Assembly (NCBI GenBank): GCA_013298215.1
Contig: JAAFKE010000008.1
Span: 1 to 64,000 of the forward strand
Reading direction: 5' to 3'
Origin: Cytophagales bacterium
GTDB taxonomy: Bacteria > Bacteroidota > Bacteroidia > Cytophagales > Spirosomataceae
DNA length: 64,000 nt
Shown here: positions 26,779-36,285 of the stretch, piece by piece
How the letters are laid out: the number at the start of each line of letters is the position of its first letter
Position numbering within the stretch: position 1 is the first letter of the stretch
Position numbers and translations under genes: made by a program
The notes under the pieces: model-generated
Database searches by the model: none
The model's input: the letters and a program-made list of their open reading frames with translations, nothing else
What the model was told of the DNA's origin: nothing

Positions 26779-27881
26779 TCCGAATTACGCACGTCGAGCT
26801 GTACAAATTGAACATTCCGATGATTGCTCCCATGGTAATTTCGATTGGGACTATCTCCGAAGCACGCAACATTTGTGTGAGGGTGCATACCTCCGAGGGC
26901 ATTTATGGCGTGGGTGAGTGTGCGCCCTTCTGGATGATCGTGGGCGAAACGCAAGAAACTTGCTGGGTGGTGGCCCAAGATTTTGCCAAGCTGCTCATTG
27001 GCAAAAATCCGCTTCATATCGAAGAGTGTTTGGCCGAACTCGATTTCTATTTGGCGGGAAATCCGACCGTAAAAAGTGCGTTCGATATGGCCCTGTATGA
27101 TATTGCATCGAAAGTTGCTAAACTACCTCTTTATGCTTTTTTGGGTGGGTCGAAACGGATGCTAAAAACCGATGAAACGATCTACATTGCCACGCCCGAT
27201 GCCATGGCCGCCGATGCCTTAAAAATTAAAGAACGCGGTGCGGAGGCCATAAAAGTAAAGCTGGGTACGGATGCCAAAACCGACATTGCCCGCGTGGAAG
27301 CTATCCGAAATGCCATCGACGTTCATATTCCGATCAGAACGGATGCCAACCAAGGCTGGGATTATTCGTCGGCCAAGCAGGTACTAAAAACCATCGAAAA
27401 TTGGAACGTCGAATACTGCGAGCAACCCGTCAAACACTGGGATCATGCGGGTCTGAAACGTTTGCGCGGCAGTGTATCCGTGCCGATCTGCGCCGACGAA
27501 TCAGTTTTTACGCCCGCCGACGCTTTCAAGTTGGCAGCGGCCGAAGCAGTTGATTATTTCAACATCAAGTTCTCTAAAAGCGGTGGCGTAGCCAACGCGC
27601 TCAAAATAAATGCCATTGCCGAGGCAGCTGGCATAAGGTGCATGATTGGGTGTATGTCGGAGTCGCGCTTGGCACTGACGGCCAATGCTCATTTTGCATC
27701 CGCTCGGCGCAACGTCGTTTTTTACGATTTAGACTCGGCCTTCGAGCACGCCGCCGACCCCGTCGTGGGCGGAGCCATTTACCGCAATCACTACGAGGTT
27801 CACCTGCCCGAAACGCCAGGAATAGGGGCCGATTTCGACGATTCTTTTTTGAAAAACATGGAAAAAACCACCGTGCGCTAA
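26775..27881 (+). CDS. enolase-superfamily enzyme (dipeptide epimerase / muconate cycloisomerase group)
   Basis: A 368-residue member of the mandelate racemase/muconate lactonizing group. The N-terminal capping domain ends near GNPTVKSAFDMALYDI. The barrel carries the KxK motif in AIKVKLG, metal ligands in RTDANQGW, YCEQPV and ICADES, and a second catalytic Lys in NIKFSKSGG. This Lys/Lys pairing fits the MLE subgroup, which includes Ala-Glu and other dipeptide epimerases. The substrate is not fixed by sequence alone. Coupling to the MFS gene upstream suggests an uptake-plus-conversion pair. Confidence 0.87.
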   Translation: MIRITHVELYKLNIPMIAPMVISIGTISEARNICVRVHTSEGIYGVGECAPFWMIVGETQETCWVVAQDFAKLLIGKNPLHIEECLAELDFYLAGNPTVKSAFDMALYDIASKVAKLPLYAFLGGSKRMLKTDETIYIATPDAMAADALKIKERGAEAIKVKLGTDAKTDIARVEAIRNAIDVHIPIRTDANQGWDYSSAKQVLKTIENWNVEYCEQPVKHWDHAGLKRLRGSVSVPICADESVFTPADAFKLAAAEAVDYFNIKFSKSGGVANALKINAIAEAAGIRCMIGCMSESRLALTANAHFASARRNVVFYDLDSAFEHAADPVVGGAIYRNHYEVHLPETPGIGADFDDSFLKNMEKTTVR

Positions 27882-27896
27882 CCCGCTTTTACCAAC

Positions 27897-28121
27897 ATGA
27901 CCCCCAACCCCCAAGCCAACAACCCCCTACACGGCATAACGCTCGAAACGATCGTAATCCACCTCGTCGATCATTTCGGCTGGGAAACTTTGGGGGGTAT
28001 CATCGACATTCGCTGTTTCAATTTCGATCCTAGTGTGAAGTCGAGCCTGACGTTTCTTCGGAAAACACCCTGGGCCAGGCAACGCGTAGAAGAACTTTAT
28101 TTGCAAACGCTCGACCAGTAA
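27897..28121 (+). CDS. VF530-family (DUF2132) DNA-binding protein
   Basis: A 74-residue protein matching the VF530 family almost throughout: [39 protein letters not shown], then [20 protein letters not shown]. Family members are small helical proteins with proposed DNA binding and no established role. It starts 16 bp after the enolase-superfamily gene and probably belongs to the same transcript. Confidence 0.9.
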   Translation: MTPNPQANNPLHGITLETIVIHLVDHFGWETLGGIIDIRCFNFDPSVKSSLTFLRKTPWARQRVEELYLQTLDQ

Positions 28122-28129
28122 AATAGTCG

Positions 28130-28137
28130 TACCTTTG
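28130..28137 (+). promoter_or_regulatory. TAnnTTTG -7 box (TACCTTTG)
   Basis: TACCTTTG lies 27 bp before ATG 28164 of the helicase gene. A TTTG at 28100-28103 is farther upstream than the consensus spacing. Confidence 0.55.
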
Positions 28138-28163
28138 GGGCAACTATTTTGCAGAAGCACCTT

Positions 28164-29306
28164 ATGACTTTCGAATCGCTCGGTTTATCCAAACCCCTCC
28201 TCAGAACCACCGCCGAACACCAGTACGAAACTCCCTACCCCATCCAAGCGGAGGCTATTCCAGCCATTTTGGCGGGAAACGACATCCTGGGCATCGCCCA
28301 AACTGGTTCAGGAAAAACGGCGAGTTTTGTATTGCCCATTTTAGAACTCTTTCAGCGCAAAAGAGTCAGTCGGTTGCTGTATTTGAAGGTGCTCATTTTG
28401 GTACCAACCCGCGAGCTGGCAGTGCAAATTGCGGAGGTCATCGGTGGTTTTGCCAAAAACCTACCAAAGGCAGTTAAGCACAACGCGGTTTTTGGGGGTG
28501 TGCCACTCAACCAGCAAATGATGACCCTCAAAGACACCGAAATATTGGTGGCCACGCCAGGGCGTTTGTTGGAAATGGTTGCTACGAAGTCAATCAATTT
28601 GGCTAAAATAGAAATTCTGGTGCTCGACGAAGCCGACAAGATGTTGGACTTGGGTTTCAGGGACGAGATAACCCAGTTGCTCGCATTGCTACCAAAAAAA
28701 CGGCAGAATATTTTATTCTCTGCCACGTTAGACACCGAGCATGAGTTCATTCAAACGACCCTTCGGTGCAACCCAGTCAGGATCGAAGTCGCGGCCAAGA
28801 CCACCAACACCGAGCTGATCCACCAGAGTGCCTACCGCGTAGCTCCCGAAAACAAAGGCCCGCTGCTGCGCTATCTAATCAAAAGCCAGAAAATGGAGCA
28901 AGTGTTGGTGTTTGTGTCGTCGGTGCGCACGGCGGATAATCTGACGGTGAAGCTCAAAAAAAATGGCATCGATGCGTCGGCAATCCACAGCAAAAAGAGC
29001 CAAGGTGCCAGAACAAATGCCATGAACGGCTTTAAAAAAGGAGACATTAAGGTGCTGGTGGCCACTGATTTAGCATCGCGGGGCATTGATGTTCAGCTGT
29101 TGCCGATTGTTATTAATTTTGAACTACCCCGCTCTCCCAAAGACTACATTCACCGCATCGGGCGCACCGGCAGGGCCGAAGCCACGGGGCGCGCCATCTC
29201 GCTGATTTGTCCAGAAGACGAGCATCATTTCAAAATTATCCAAAAGAAAACGGGGCAAACAGTAGAGATCATCGAGTCGGCTGACCTGGTACTGGCTGGC
29301 GCGTAG
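28164..29306 (+). CDS. DEAD-box RNA helicase
   Basis: A 380-residue helicase core without long tails. Motifs in order: Q motif (ETPYPIQAEAIPAILAG), motif I AQTGSGKT, Ia PTRELA, Ib ATPGR, II VLDEADKML, III FSAT, V ATDLASRGID, VI HRIGRTGRA. The compact size matches RhlE-like or minimal DEAD helicases for ribosome assembly or RNA turnover. ATG 28164 (MTFESLGLSKPLL) is the family start; a TTG at 28149 would add five residues. Confidence 0.93.
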   Translation: MTFESLGLSKPLLRTTAEHQYETPYPIQAEAIPAILAGNDILGIAQTGSGKTASFVLPILELFQRKRVSRLLYLKVLILVPTRELAVQIAEVIGGFAKNLPKAVKHNAVFGGVPLNQQMMTLKDTEILVATPGRLLEMVATKSINLAKIEILVLDEADKMLDLGFRDEITQLLALLPKKRQNILFSATLDTEHEFIQTTLRCNPVRIEVAAKTTNTELIHQSAYRVAPENKGPLLRYLIKSQKMEQVLVFVSSVRTADNLTVKLKKNGIDASAIHSKKSQGARTNAMNGFKKGDIKVLVATDLASRGIDVQLLPIVINFELPRSPKDYIHRIGRTGRAEATGRAISLICPEDEHHFKIIQKKTGQTVEIIESADLVLAGA

Positions 29307-29608
29307 GCAAGGCAAAAATACCTTCAAAACGGTCATCATATGGCTATTCTCAACATTTGCTGCTATTTTTTTTGGGTTTAAACCGAGCGACGTGCTCACT
29401 TCGGGTTGGTTTTTTGTTTCGCAGCGTCAAATCACGGGAAATACCCCTATTTTTTTCTGAGGTCTGTCCTTTGGCACACCATCAAACTTTTCATATCTGT
29501 GGCGGATACTTTGAGAATCGGTTATAACTTAGCGGCAAGTTTGCGTATCTGTTACGTTTCGTAATTCAAAAGATAACAAGCCGAATCGCAAAAATTAATG
29601 TACATTTT
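29307..29608. other. 302-bp intergenic region, nothing identified
   Basis: There is no convincing open frame, hairpin with T tract, or full promoter between the helicase stop and folD. A near-consensus ATACTTTG lies around 29508. Any folD promoter must lie in here, because its upstream neighbour ends at 29306. Confidence 0.4.
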
Positions 29609-30487
29609 ATGATTTTATTAGACGGAAAACTACTTTCGGCTCAAATTAAACAAGAGATTAAAACAGAGGTGGAACGCATTGCCAGCGCGGGCGGCAAAAA
29701 GCCGCATTTGGCGGCGGTGCTGGTGGGCCACAACGGGGCAAGTGAAACCTACGTAGCTTCTAAAATAAAAAATTGCGAGGACGTAGGCTTCAAATCGTCA
29801 CTTTTTAGGTTCGATGTCTCGGTTTCGGAACAAACACTGTTGGAGCAAATCTACGCGCTAAACCACGATGCCGACGTAGACGGGTTCATTGTGCAGTTGC
29901 CGCTGCCCGCTCACATCTCAGAAAACACCATCATGGAGGCCATAAATCCCGCCAAGGACGTGGACGGCTTCCACCCCGTAAACGTGGGGCGAATGTGCAA
30001 AGGACTGCCTACTTATATTTCGGCCACTCCGTTTGGCGTTTTAGAGATGTTCAAACGCTACGACATCTCAACTGCTGGCAAACATTGTGTGGTGGTGGGC
30101 AGAAGCCAAATTGTGGGCTTGCCAATGGCCATTTTGATGCAACGAAACGCCTACCCAGGCAACTGCACCGTGACGATTTGCCACAGCCGCACGCCAAATT
30201 TAAAAGAGGTGTGCCGCAGTGCCGACATTCTGGTGGCCGCGCTCGGCAGACCAGACTTTATCACTGCCGACATGGTCAAGGAGGATGCCGTGGTGATTGA
30301 CGTGGGGCTAACTCGGGTGCCTGATGCCACAAAAAAATCGGGCTTTGCCCTCAAAGGTGACGTAAAATTTGACGAAGTTGCCCCCAAGTGCAGCTACATT
30401 ACGCCCGTGCCTGGCGGCGTGGGACTAATGACCATTTGCGCACTACTCAATAACACGCTTTTAGCAGCCAAAGGAGAAATTTATTAG
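29609..30487 (+). CDS. folD: bifunctional methylenetetrahydrofolate dehydrogenase/cyclohydrolase
   Basis: A 292-residue FolD, interconverting 5,10-methylene-, methenyl- and 10-formyl-tetrahydrofolate. Recognised segments are the catalytic [16 protein letters not shown] (Tyr...Lys), the folate-site [28 protein letters not shown], and the NADP-binding [13 protein letters not shown]. The C-terminal [18 protein letters not shown] is also typical. The length is normal. Confidence 0.96.
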   Translation: MILLDGKLLSAQIKQEIKTEVERIASAGGKKPHLAAVLVGHNGASETYVASKIKNCEDVGFKSSLFRFDVSVSEQTLLEQIYALNHDADVDGFIVQLPLPAHISENTIMEAINPAKDVDGFHPVNVGRMCKGLPTYISATPFGVLEMFKRYDISTAGKHCVVVGRSQIVGLPMAILMQRNAYPGNCTVTICHSRTPNLKEVCRSADILVAALGRPDFITADMVKEDAVVIDVGLTRVPDATKKSGFALKGDVKFDEVAPKCSYITPVPGGVGLMTICALLNNTLLAAKGEIY

Positions 30488-30571
30488 TCGACTCTGAGAT
30501 TATATCAGCTGGGTGTGTTATCTAAGGTAGTTCTTTCGCTATTTTTGGCTTACAACCTACTCAACACACAG

Positions 30572-31375
30572 ATGACATCGGACACAAAAAAGTTTAAGAA
30601 CGAAATTGACTGGGAAGCCAAGGCGCGGCAAAACCCACTTTACGCCATTATGTCCGACGCTGTTTTTGTGGGAAATTCGGCCGATAGAATAGAGCGTGAA
30701 GACTTAGTCTTATTTTTTGAAAAAGGAAAGAAACTTTGGAACTTGCACCTGCAACCTATTTTTGGCCAGTTAGACCCAAAACAACAAATAAGCGTTTTAG
30801 AATGGGGCTGCGGCATGGGACGGCTACTGGCACAACCCGCCCGCCAAGGGGCGATGTGTTTTGGGGTGGACATCAGCGAAACGCAACTCACCTTGCTAAA
30901 AGAATATTTTTTTGCTCCCCAACACCTACACACTTCGTTGGTAAACAACCACACAAAAATAGACGTAGCCGATTCGTCGATCGATTTTGTGTATTCATTC
31001 GCAGTTTTGCAACACATCAAAAACACCCCCGATTTTTTCTTTGTGCTATCCGAAATGGCGCGGGTGCTCAAAGACAACGGCACGCTCAAAATCCAGCTCC
31101 GTTTTCCGAACCAGTACGGCTCCAAGTTCAAAAACTCGGGACATTGCGCCATTAATTTCGAGGAAAGTAGCCTTTTGTTTTACTGGAAAAACATCTTCGG
31201 GTTCTTTCCACTCCCCGTGGTGAGGCACATAAGGCACACCCACTGGGGTGGAGCAGGCTGCTACGTGTCGTTGCGGGCAACAACTAAGTACTTAGAATCT
31301 AAGGGGTTGAACATCGTCTCCGTAAACTTTGAGACCCAAGCCCAGCAGCTGGTCTGGATCACGGCCGTAAAATAA
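30572..31375 (+). CDS. class I SAM-dependent methyltransferase
   Basis: A 267-residue protein starting MTSDTKKFKNEIDWEAKA. Motif I is VLEWGCGMGRLL, followed by FGVDISETQL (acidic residue binding the SAM ribose), DSSIDFVYSFAVLQHI and MARVLKDNGTLKIQL, the methyltransf_11/25 pattern. The C-terminal part (SLRATTKYLESKGLNIVSV) fits small-molecule or glycan methylases. ATG 30572 is chosen because the longer frame from 30515 adds a hydrophobic stretch unlike the family. Substrate unknown. Confidence 0.8.
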   Translation: MTSDTKKFKNEIDWEAKARQNPLYAIMSDAVFVGNSADRIEREDLVLFFEKGKKLWNLHLQPIFGQLDPKQQISVLEWGCGMGRLLAQPARQGAMCFGVDISETQLTLLKEYFFAPQHLHTSLVNNHTKIDVADSSIDFVYSFAVLQHIKNTPDFFFVLSEMARVLKDNGTLKIQLRFPNQYGSKFKNSGHCAINFEESSLLFYWKNIFGFFPLPVVRHIRHTHWGGAGCYVSLRATTKYLESKGLNIVSVNFETQAQQLVWITAVK

Positions 31376-31399
31376 CAGCACTTAATAGGTGGTGCCATC

Positions 31400-32149
31400 C
31401 TACAATTCGTTGTTGAGCAACGTTGAACTCTCGACTGCCAATTTATAGTGCGGCATCGCCATGGCAGATTTAAGTTGTGGCAATTGTGCTATTTTGTGCG
31501 TATTGCTGCCAACAAATGCGGCCAGTTTATATTCAATCAGTTTTTCGGCCAAGTTGCGTGCTTCAGCGTCGGCGGTGCTCAGGAGCGACGCCGCGTCTAT
31601 TTGAAACAAAACACCTTTTTGGCTGAGTTCTAAGACCAGTGCGAAACTCTTTTGCAGGTACAGATAGCGCTCAGGATGCGCCATGACGGGAACGCATCCC
31701 CGGTTTTTAATGAGCCTGATGGCCTCGTTCAAAAATGGAGGAGTCGAAATAATGGATGTTTCTATGAGTAAATATTTGCCCCCAAAGGTCAGCAGCGGCT
31801 TCGGAGAGTCGAGTTTGGCCACAAACCCCACGTCGAGGTAGTATTCGGCGGCGGCCTCCAGCTCAATGCGAATACCTCGGCGGTCTAAGTGCGACTGCAC
31901 TTCGTCGCGCACAAACTCGATAACAGAGGGCGTATTTCGGTAAAAATCGCCCATGATGTGGGGCGTAGCAATCACTTTGGTATAACCCAGCAGCGACATC
32001 GAACGGAGGATTGAAATACTTTCTTCGATAGTTTCCACGCCATCGTCTAAACCTGGCAGCACGTGTGCGTGAACGTCAACGGTCAATAACTTAGCAGCTC
32101 GCTTTGGCGCAACCAAGCGTTTTGTAAGTGGCAAAAAAGAAAATGGCAT
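31400..32149 (-). CDS. CpsB/YwqE-type PHP-domain tyrosine phosphatase
   Basis: A 249-residue PHP-fold phosphatase. Metal-binding motifs: TVDVHAHVLPGLDDG at the N-terminus, IATPHIMGDFY, VMAHPERYLYL, and AFVGSNTHKI near the C-terminus, where the family usually has GSDAH. Such enzymes dephosphorylate the tyrosine kinase that controls capsule/exopolysaccharide export. No cognate kinase is in the window, but rfbC lies just upstream on the same strand. An exposed -7 box precedes it at 32204-32211. Confidence 0.9.
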   Translation of the reverse strand: MPFSFLPLTKRLVAPKRAAKLLTVDVHAHVLPGLDDGVETIEESISILRSMSLLGYTKVIATPHIMGDFYRNTPSVIEFVRDEVQSHLDRRGIRIELEAAAEYYLDVGFVAKLDSPKPLLTFGGKYLLIETSIISTPPFLNEAIRLIKNRGCVPVMAHPERYLYLQKSFALVLELSQKGVLFQIDAASLLSTADAEARNLAEKLIEYKLAAFVGSNTHKIAQLPQLKSAMAMPHYKLAVESSTLLNNEL

Positions 32150-32203
32150 ATTGGGGCAATTTAGTGGGCAGTAGCACTACCGTAATAGCTACATTAAATA
32201 TGC

Positions 32204-32211
32204 CAAAATTA
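32204..32211 (-). promoter_or_regulatory. TAnnTTTG -7 box for the PHP phosphatase
   Basis: On the minus strand this reads TAATTTTG, 54 bp before the ATG at 32149. The rest of 32150-32352 holds no other recognised element. Confidence 0.45.
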
Positions 32212-32352
32212 TCGGATCGGAAATAAAAGTGAATTTTTACACAAAATGCACTTTTATTGCTCGAAAAGGCCCTTTAAACGCATGAATGGTGTAAAATTTC
32301 GGGTATTCACAAAAATTGGTACGCTAATTGTAGCTACTTGCTCGCAGCACAA

Positions 32353-32886
32353 CTACCCAAAAATTGACCGAAAGGTATATAATTCTTGGTCTTTCACAGA
32401 AACAATAGGGTTCTGCACCTGCCAGTCGATCTTCAAAGTGGGGTCGTTCCAATGGATTCCCGACTCGGATTCTTTGCTATAAATATTGGTACATTTGTAA
32501 GTAAAAATGGTGTCTTCGAGCGTTACAAATCCGTGGGCAAAACCCTCGGGAATGTAGGCCATGTTGCCGCGTTTGGCGTCGAGATCAAAGATTTCGTACT
32601 GGCCAAAGGTGGCAGAACCAGGCCGAATATCAACCCCCACGTCGAGCACCCGCCCCGTGACGACCCGCACCAGTTTTCCCTGCGCAAACGGCGATTTCTG
32701 AAAATGCAACCCCCGCAACACACCTTTGTAAGAAAACGACTGATTGTCTTGTAAAAAATGCGCTGGCAGTCCCAGCATCTCGAAAGTAGCCTGGTTGAAG
32801 GTCTCAAAAAAGCAGCCGCGCTCATCTTCAAAAATACGGGGCTGGAGTTCAACCAAACCTTCGATCGATGTTTTTATAATTTGCAT
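32353..32886 (-). CDS. rfbC: dTDP-4-dehydrorhamnose 3,5-epimerase
   Basis: A 178-residue RmlC cupin enzyme of dTDP-rhamnose synthesis. Conserved segments: PRIFEDERGCFFETFN, FLQDNQSFSYKGVLRGLHFQ (with the catalytic His), GKLVRVVTGRVLDVGVDIR, and YIPEGFAHGFVTLED. ATG 32886 (MQIIKTSIEGL) is the family start. The other rml genes are not in this window. It follows moaE by 48 bp on the same strand. Confidence 0.95.
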   Translation of the reverse strand: MQIIKTSIEGLVELQPRIFEDERGCFFETFNQATFEMLGLPAHFLQDNQSFSYKGVLRGLHFQKSPFAQGKLVRVVTGRVLDVGVDIRPGSATFGQYEIFDLDAKRGNMAYIPEGFAHGFVTLEDTIFTYKCTNIYSKESESGIHWNDPTLKIDWQVQNPIVSVKDQELYTFRSIFG

Positions 32887-32934
32887 ACTTAAATCTAATA
32901 ACACAGTTTAGAAATGGGTAAATAATGGGGTTTG

Positions 32935-33363
32935 TTACGGATGGGCGGCAACCCAAACTTGGCCGTCTTCGAAATATTCTTTTTTCCAGATCGGGACTGT
33001 TTCTTTGAGGGTATCTATGGCAAAGGCGCAGGCATCAAATGCGGCTTTGCGGTGGGGGGCAGCCACGGCAATGACTACGGCCGTTTGGCCAACTTGGAGC
33101 GTACCCTCTCGGTGGTGAATGGCCACTTTTAACGCACCAAAGTCGGCCACGGCGCGGTAGGCTATTTTTTGCATTTCGGATATGGCCATGGGGCGGTAGG
33201 CTTCGAAATGCAAACGAAGCACTTTTTTTTGTTGGGTCTGGTTGCGCACGTTGCCAACAAAAACCACAACCCCACCCGCCGCATCCGAGCGCACAAAGGC
33301 CTCGCAGGCAGCCGAAGATAGGTCTGTGGCCAGCAGTTGAACGTCGATCATTCCTTTTTCCAT
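32935..33363 (-). CDS. moaE: molybdopterin synthase catalytic subunit
   Basis: A 142-residue MoaE, which inserts sulfur from MoaD thiocarboxylate into precursor Z to make molybdopterin. Family segments are GGVVVFVGNVRNQTQ, LHFEAYRPMA, IHHREGTLQVG and the C-terminal ETVPIWKKEYFEDG with the active-site lysines. It is the second gene after moaD, 6 bp apart. It supplies cofactor for molybdoenzymes such as the sulfite-oxidase-like protein at 54378. Confidence 0.95.
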   Translation of the reverse strand: MEKGMIDVQLLATDLSSAACEAFVRSDAAGGVVVFVGNVRNQTQQKKVLRLHFEAYRPMAISEMQKIAYRAVADFGALKVAIHHREGTLQVGQTAVVIAVAAPHRKAAFDACAFAIDTLKETVPIWKKEYFEDGQVWVAAHP

Positions 33364-33369
33364 TCTTAA

Positions 33370-33612
33370 TTATCCGCCGCTAACTGGTGGAATAAGCACT
33401 ATTTCGTCTCTTTCCGCCAGCGCGTCGGCATCGTCGGCGTATTCGCCGTTGAGGGCAAACCGCAGGGAGGTCAATTTGCAAAAATCGGGAAATCTTTGCA
33501 GCAGCAGCTGCTTCAAATCGGCCACGGTGGCGGGTTCGTTTAAATCAATTTGGTTGTTAAAATCGCCCAAAATATCCCGCGATATTCCGAAGGCAATCAC
33601 CTTTATTCGCAT
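33370..33612 (-). CDS. moaD: molybdopterin synthase sulfur-carrier subunit
   Basis: An 80-residue ubiquitin-like MoaD ending in the required Gly-Gly (IPPVSGG), where the thiocarboxylate forms. FALNGEYADDADALAERDEI is the typical penultimate segment. It is the first gene of the moaD-moaE pair. A -7 box (TAGTTTTG) lies at 33639-33646 on the minus strand. Confidence 0.93.
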   Translation of the reverse strand: MRIKVIAFGISRDILGDFNNQIDLNEPATVADLKQLLLQRFPDFCKLTSLRFALNGEYADDADALAERDEIVLIPPVSGG

Positions 33613-33638
33613 TTTTTATTTTTTTTAATGCCTGAACG

Positions 33639-33646
33639 CAAAACTA
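33639..33646 (-). promoter_or_regulatory. TAnnTTTG -7 box for moaDE
   Basis: Reads TAGTTTTG on the minus strand, 26 bp before the moaD ATG. No matching TTG at -33. Confidence 0.5.
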
Positions 33647-33714
33647 AGCCTTTCCACTTTAATTTTCTACGATATTTACTACTTTAAACGCATCTCCACA
33701 CAACCCATCATACC

Positions 33715-35385
33715 ATGACCCAACTACTGGCCAATGTGCTCAACGTGTTCGACCGCACAATTAAATACAGCGAACTAACGATTCAAAACAACCGCATAGC
33801 CTCGATCAATGCGCTTTCGGGCGACGCAAACCCTGCCGCCGCCTACATTTTGCCTGGTTTTGTCGATGCCCACGTGCACATTGAAAGTTCGATGCTCACG
33901 CCAGCGCAGTTTGCCCGCTTGGCGGTTGTGCACGGCACGGTGGCCACGGTGTCGGACCCGCACGAGATCGGAAATGTACTCGGCGTGCCTGGTGTAGAAT
34001 ACATGATCGCCGACGGGAAACGCGTACCGTTCAAGTTTTGTTTTGGAGCACCGTCTTGCGTGCCAGCCACCACCTTCGAGTCGGCGGGGGCAACCATCAG
34101 CGTGCAAGACGTGCGGGCGTTGTTGGAAAGGCAGGAGATTGGGTATTTGGCCGAAATGATGAATTTTCCAGGTGTACTACACCAAGACCCCGACGTTATG
34201 GCCAAGATAGCCATTGCCCAGGCGCTCAATAAGCCCATAGACGGCCACGCGCCTGGCCTGCGCGGCCAAACCGCCAAGCAGTATATTGATGCGGGTATGA
34301 GTACCGACCACGAATGTTTTTCGATCGACGAGGCCACCGACAAACTCAAATACGGAATGAATATTTTGATCCGTGAGGGCAGCGCCGCCAAAAATTTCGA
34401 CGCGCTGATTGCGCTTTTGGCCCACTATCCCGAAAAAATAATGTTCTGCTCGGACGACAAACACCCCGATAATTTGGTGGAGGGCCACATAAACTTACTC
34501 GTAAAACGCGCACTGGCGCGCGGCCACAACCTGTGGGACGTGCTGAGAGCCGCCTGCCTAAACCCCGTGCTGCACTACGGCCTCAGCGTTGGACTGCTCC
34601 GCGAGGGCGACCCCGCCGACTTTATTGTGGTCGATGACCTCCAGAATTTTAACGTGCTGCAAACCTACATCGACGGCCAATTGGTGGCTGAACGGGGTAC
34701 ATCGCACATTGCCAACCTCCGCAGCGCGCATGTCAATGCGTTTGGGTGCAGTGTCCAAGAAAGCGGCAATTTCAACATCCCCCAGCCCAGTTTCGCAAAC
34801 GCCGCTTTGCATTGCATGGAGGCCCTCGACGGCCAGCTGATTACGAACCTGCTGACGGTGACACCAAAGATTGAAAACGGATTGGTGGTGGCCGACGTGG
34901 CCAACGATATTCTCAAAATTGTGGTCGTGAACCGCTACCGCAACGCGCCAGCGGCGGTGGCTTTCGTCAAAAATTTTGGCTTAAAGCACGGGGCAATCGC
35001 CTCCTCGGTAGGCCACGATTCGCACAATATTGTGGCGGTAGGTTGCGACGACGACTCACTGGCGAGGGCCATCAATCTAATTGTCGAAGTGCGGGGGGGC
35101 GTGTCGGCGGTAGGATCGGAAGGCAAAAAAAACGAAATCGCCGAGCACCTGCTGCCGCTACCCATTGCGGGGCTGATGTCGGACGAGGACGGCTACGAAG
35201 TGGCGCGGCAATACACGGCCATTGATTTATTTGCAAAACAAACTTTGGGCAGCACGCTGTCGTCGCCTTTTATGACGCTTTCGTTCATGGCATTGCTCGT
35301 TATTCCAACGGCTAAACTGTCGGATCGGGGCTTGTTCAATGGCCAGACGTTCGAGTTTATGCCTTTGCTGGTAGAGGAAAGATAA
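33715..35385 (+). CDS. ade: adenine deaminase
   Basis: A 556-residue amidohydrolase that converts adenine to hypoxanthine. The metal-binding HxH lies in PGFVDAHVHIESSMLTP. VATVSDPHEIGNVLG, HAPGLRGQTAKQYIDAG and FCSDDKHPDNLVEGH are characteristic of bacterial Ade rather than the adenosine-deaminase family. The C-terminal Ade domain (LKHGAIASSVGHDSHNIVAV) is present. It is transcribed divergently from moaDE and has no purine transporter next to it. Confidence 0.96.
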   Translation: MTQLLANVLNVFDRTIKYSELTIQNNRIASINALSGDANPAAAYILPGFVDAHVHIESSMLTPAQFARLAVVHGTVATVSDPHEIGNVLGVPGVEYMIADGKRVPFKFCFGAPSCVPATTFESAGATISVQDVRALLERQEIGYLAEMMNFPGVLHQDPDVMAKIAIAQALNKPIDGHAPGLRGQTAKQYIDAGMSTDHECFSIDEATDKLKYGMNILIREGSAAKNFDALIALLAHYPEKIMFCSDDKHPDNLVEGHINLLVKRALARGHNLWDVLRAACLNPVLHYGLSVGLLREGDPADFIVVDDLQNFNVLQTYIDGQLVAERGTSHIANLRSAHVNAFGCSVQESGNFNIPQPSFANAALHCMEALDGQLITNLLTVTPKIENGLVVADVANDILKIVVVNRYRNAPAAVAFVKNFGLKHGAIASSVGHDSHNIVAVGCDDDSLARAINLIVEVRGGVSAVGSEGKKNEIAEHLLPLPIAGLMSDEDGYEVARQYTAIDLFAKQTLGSTLSSPFMTLSFMALLVIPTAKLSDRGLFNGQTFEFMPLLVEER

Positions 35386-35529
35386 AATACAAATATCCTC
35401 ATTGTCAGACTATTAGGAGAATAAAAGAAAATAAGTAAAAAAAAGTTATCCAATTTTTTGCAAAAAAAATTACATTTTACTTATTTGGTGTACAATTGAC
35501 ACTCAAAGCAACATTTAATCTCCCAATCA

Positions 35530-36111
35530 ATGCCCAGACAACAACTTTCCGTAGCCGAAGAATTGATCCTTTGGGATGAGTTCAGGGCGGGCGATGAGCA
35601 CTCCTACGCCCGTCTTTACAAAGAATACGTAAACGTGCTGTACCATTATTGCACCCAATTTTCGCCAGATAAGCCGCTTATCAAAGATTGTATTCACGAT
35701 CTGTTTGTGGAACTCTGGAAAAACCGACTGACCATCGGCAACACCACCTCGGTCAGGTACTACCTCATGGCGTCGATAAAACGCAAGCTGGTGAGGCACA
35801 TCAGTGCGTTGCAAAAAAACACCAGCAGCGAAGACATCCCATTAGAATACCACCACATTTATACCGACTCGTGCGAGAGCGCACTGATTGATAATGAAGA
35901 CGTGTCGGCCACAAACTACCATTTGGGGTCGGCGATGGGGCATTTGCCGCGCCGCCAACGCGAAGCCATCCACCTAAAATTTTATTTGAACATGAGCAAC
36001 GAGGAAATCTCAACATCGATGGGCATCAACATTCAGTCGGTGTATAATTTAGTATTTGGCGCACTGCTCAATCTCAAAAAACACCTTACCCTCGAAAAGA
36101 TAACCATGTAG
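35530..36111 (+). CDS. ECF-type RNA polymerase sigma factor
   Basis: A 193-residue sigma-70 family protein with region 2 (YARLYKEYVNVLYHYC, then DCIHDLFVELWKNR) and region 4 (LPRRQREAIHLKFYLNMSNE, IQSVYNLVFGALLNLK). This is the Bacteroidota ECF layout. No FecR-type anti-sigma gene follows, unlike the usual ECF/anti-sigma/SusC clusters. The nearest SusC gene is 10 kb away. It is closed by a strong GC-rich terminator, so it is monocistronic. Confidence 0.9.
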   Translation: MPRQQLSVAEELILWDEFRAGDEHSYARLYKEYVNVLYHYCTQFSPDKPLIKDCIHDLFVELWKNRLTIGNTTSVRYYLMASIKRKLVRHISALQKNTSSEDIPLEYHHIYTDSCESALIDNEDVSATNYHLGSAMGHLPRRQREAIHLKFYLNMSNEEISTSMGINIQSVYNLVFGALLNLKKHLTLEKITM

Positions 36112-36138
36112 TTTGCCCACTTTTTCTAAACTCTCATC

Positions 36139-36172
36139 GCCCCGCCCCCACCAGGCGGGGCGGTTTTGTTTT
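36139..36172 (+). terminator. GC-rich terminator after ECF sigma gene
   Basis: An 8-bp perfect stem GCCCCGCC/GGCGGGGC (36139-36146 with 36154-36161), followed by GGTTTTGTTTT. Confidence 0.85.
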
Positions 36173-36238
36173 ACTACTCCCCCACTTCGGGTGCACAATA
36201 AGGAGTTGCCGCCAAAACCATTAGATCGAAAAACATCT

Positions 36239-36246
36239 TACCTTTG
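36239..36246 (+). promoter_or_regulatory. TAnnTTTG -7 box (TACCTTTG)
   Basis: TACCTTTG lies 39 bp before ATG 36286. Confidence 0.55.
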
Positions 36247-36285
36247 GTTGCTTTACGCATTCATAAGTTACCACCATACCATTCA

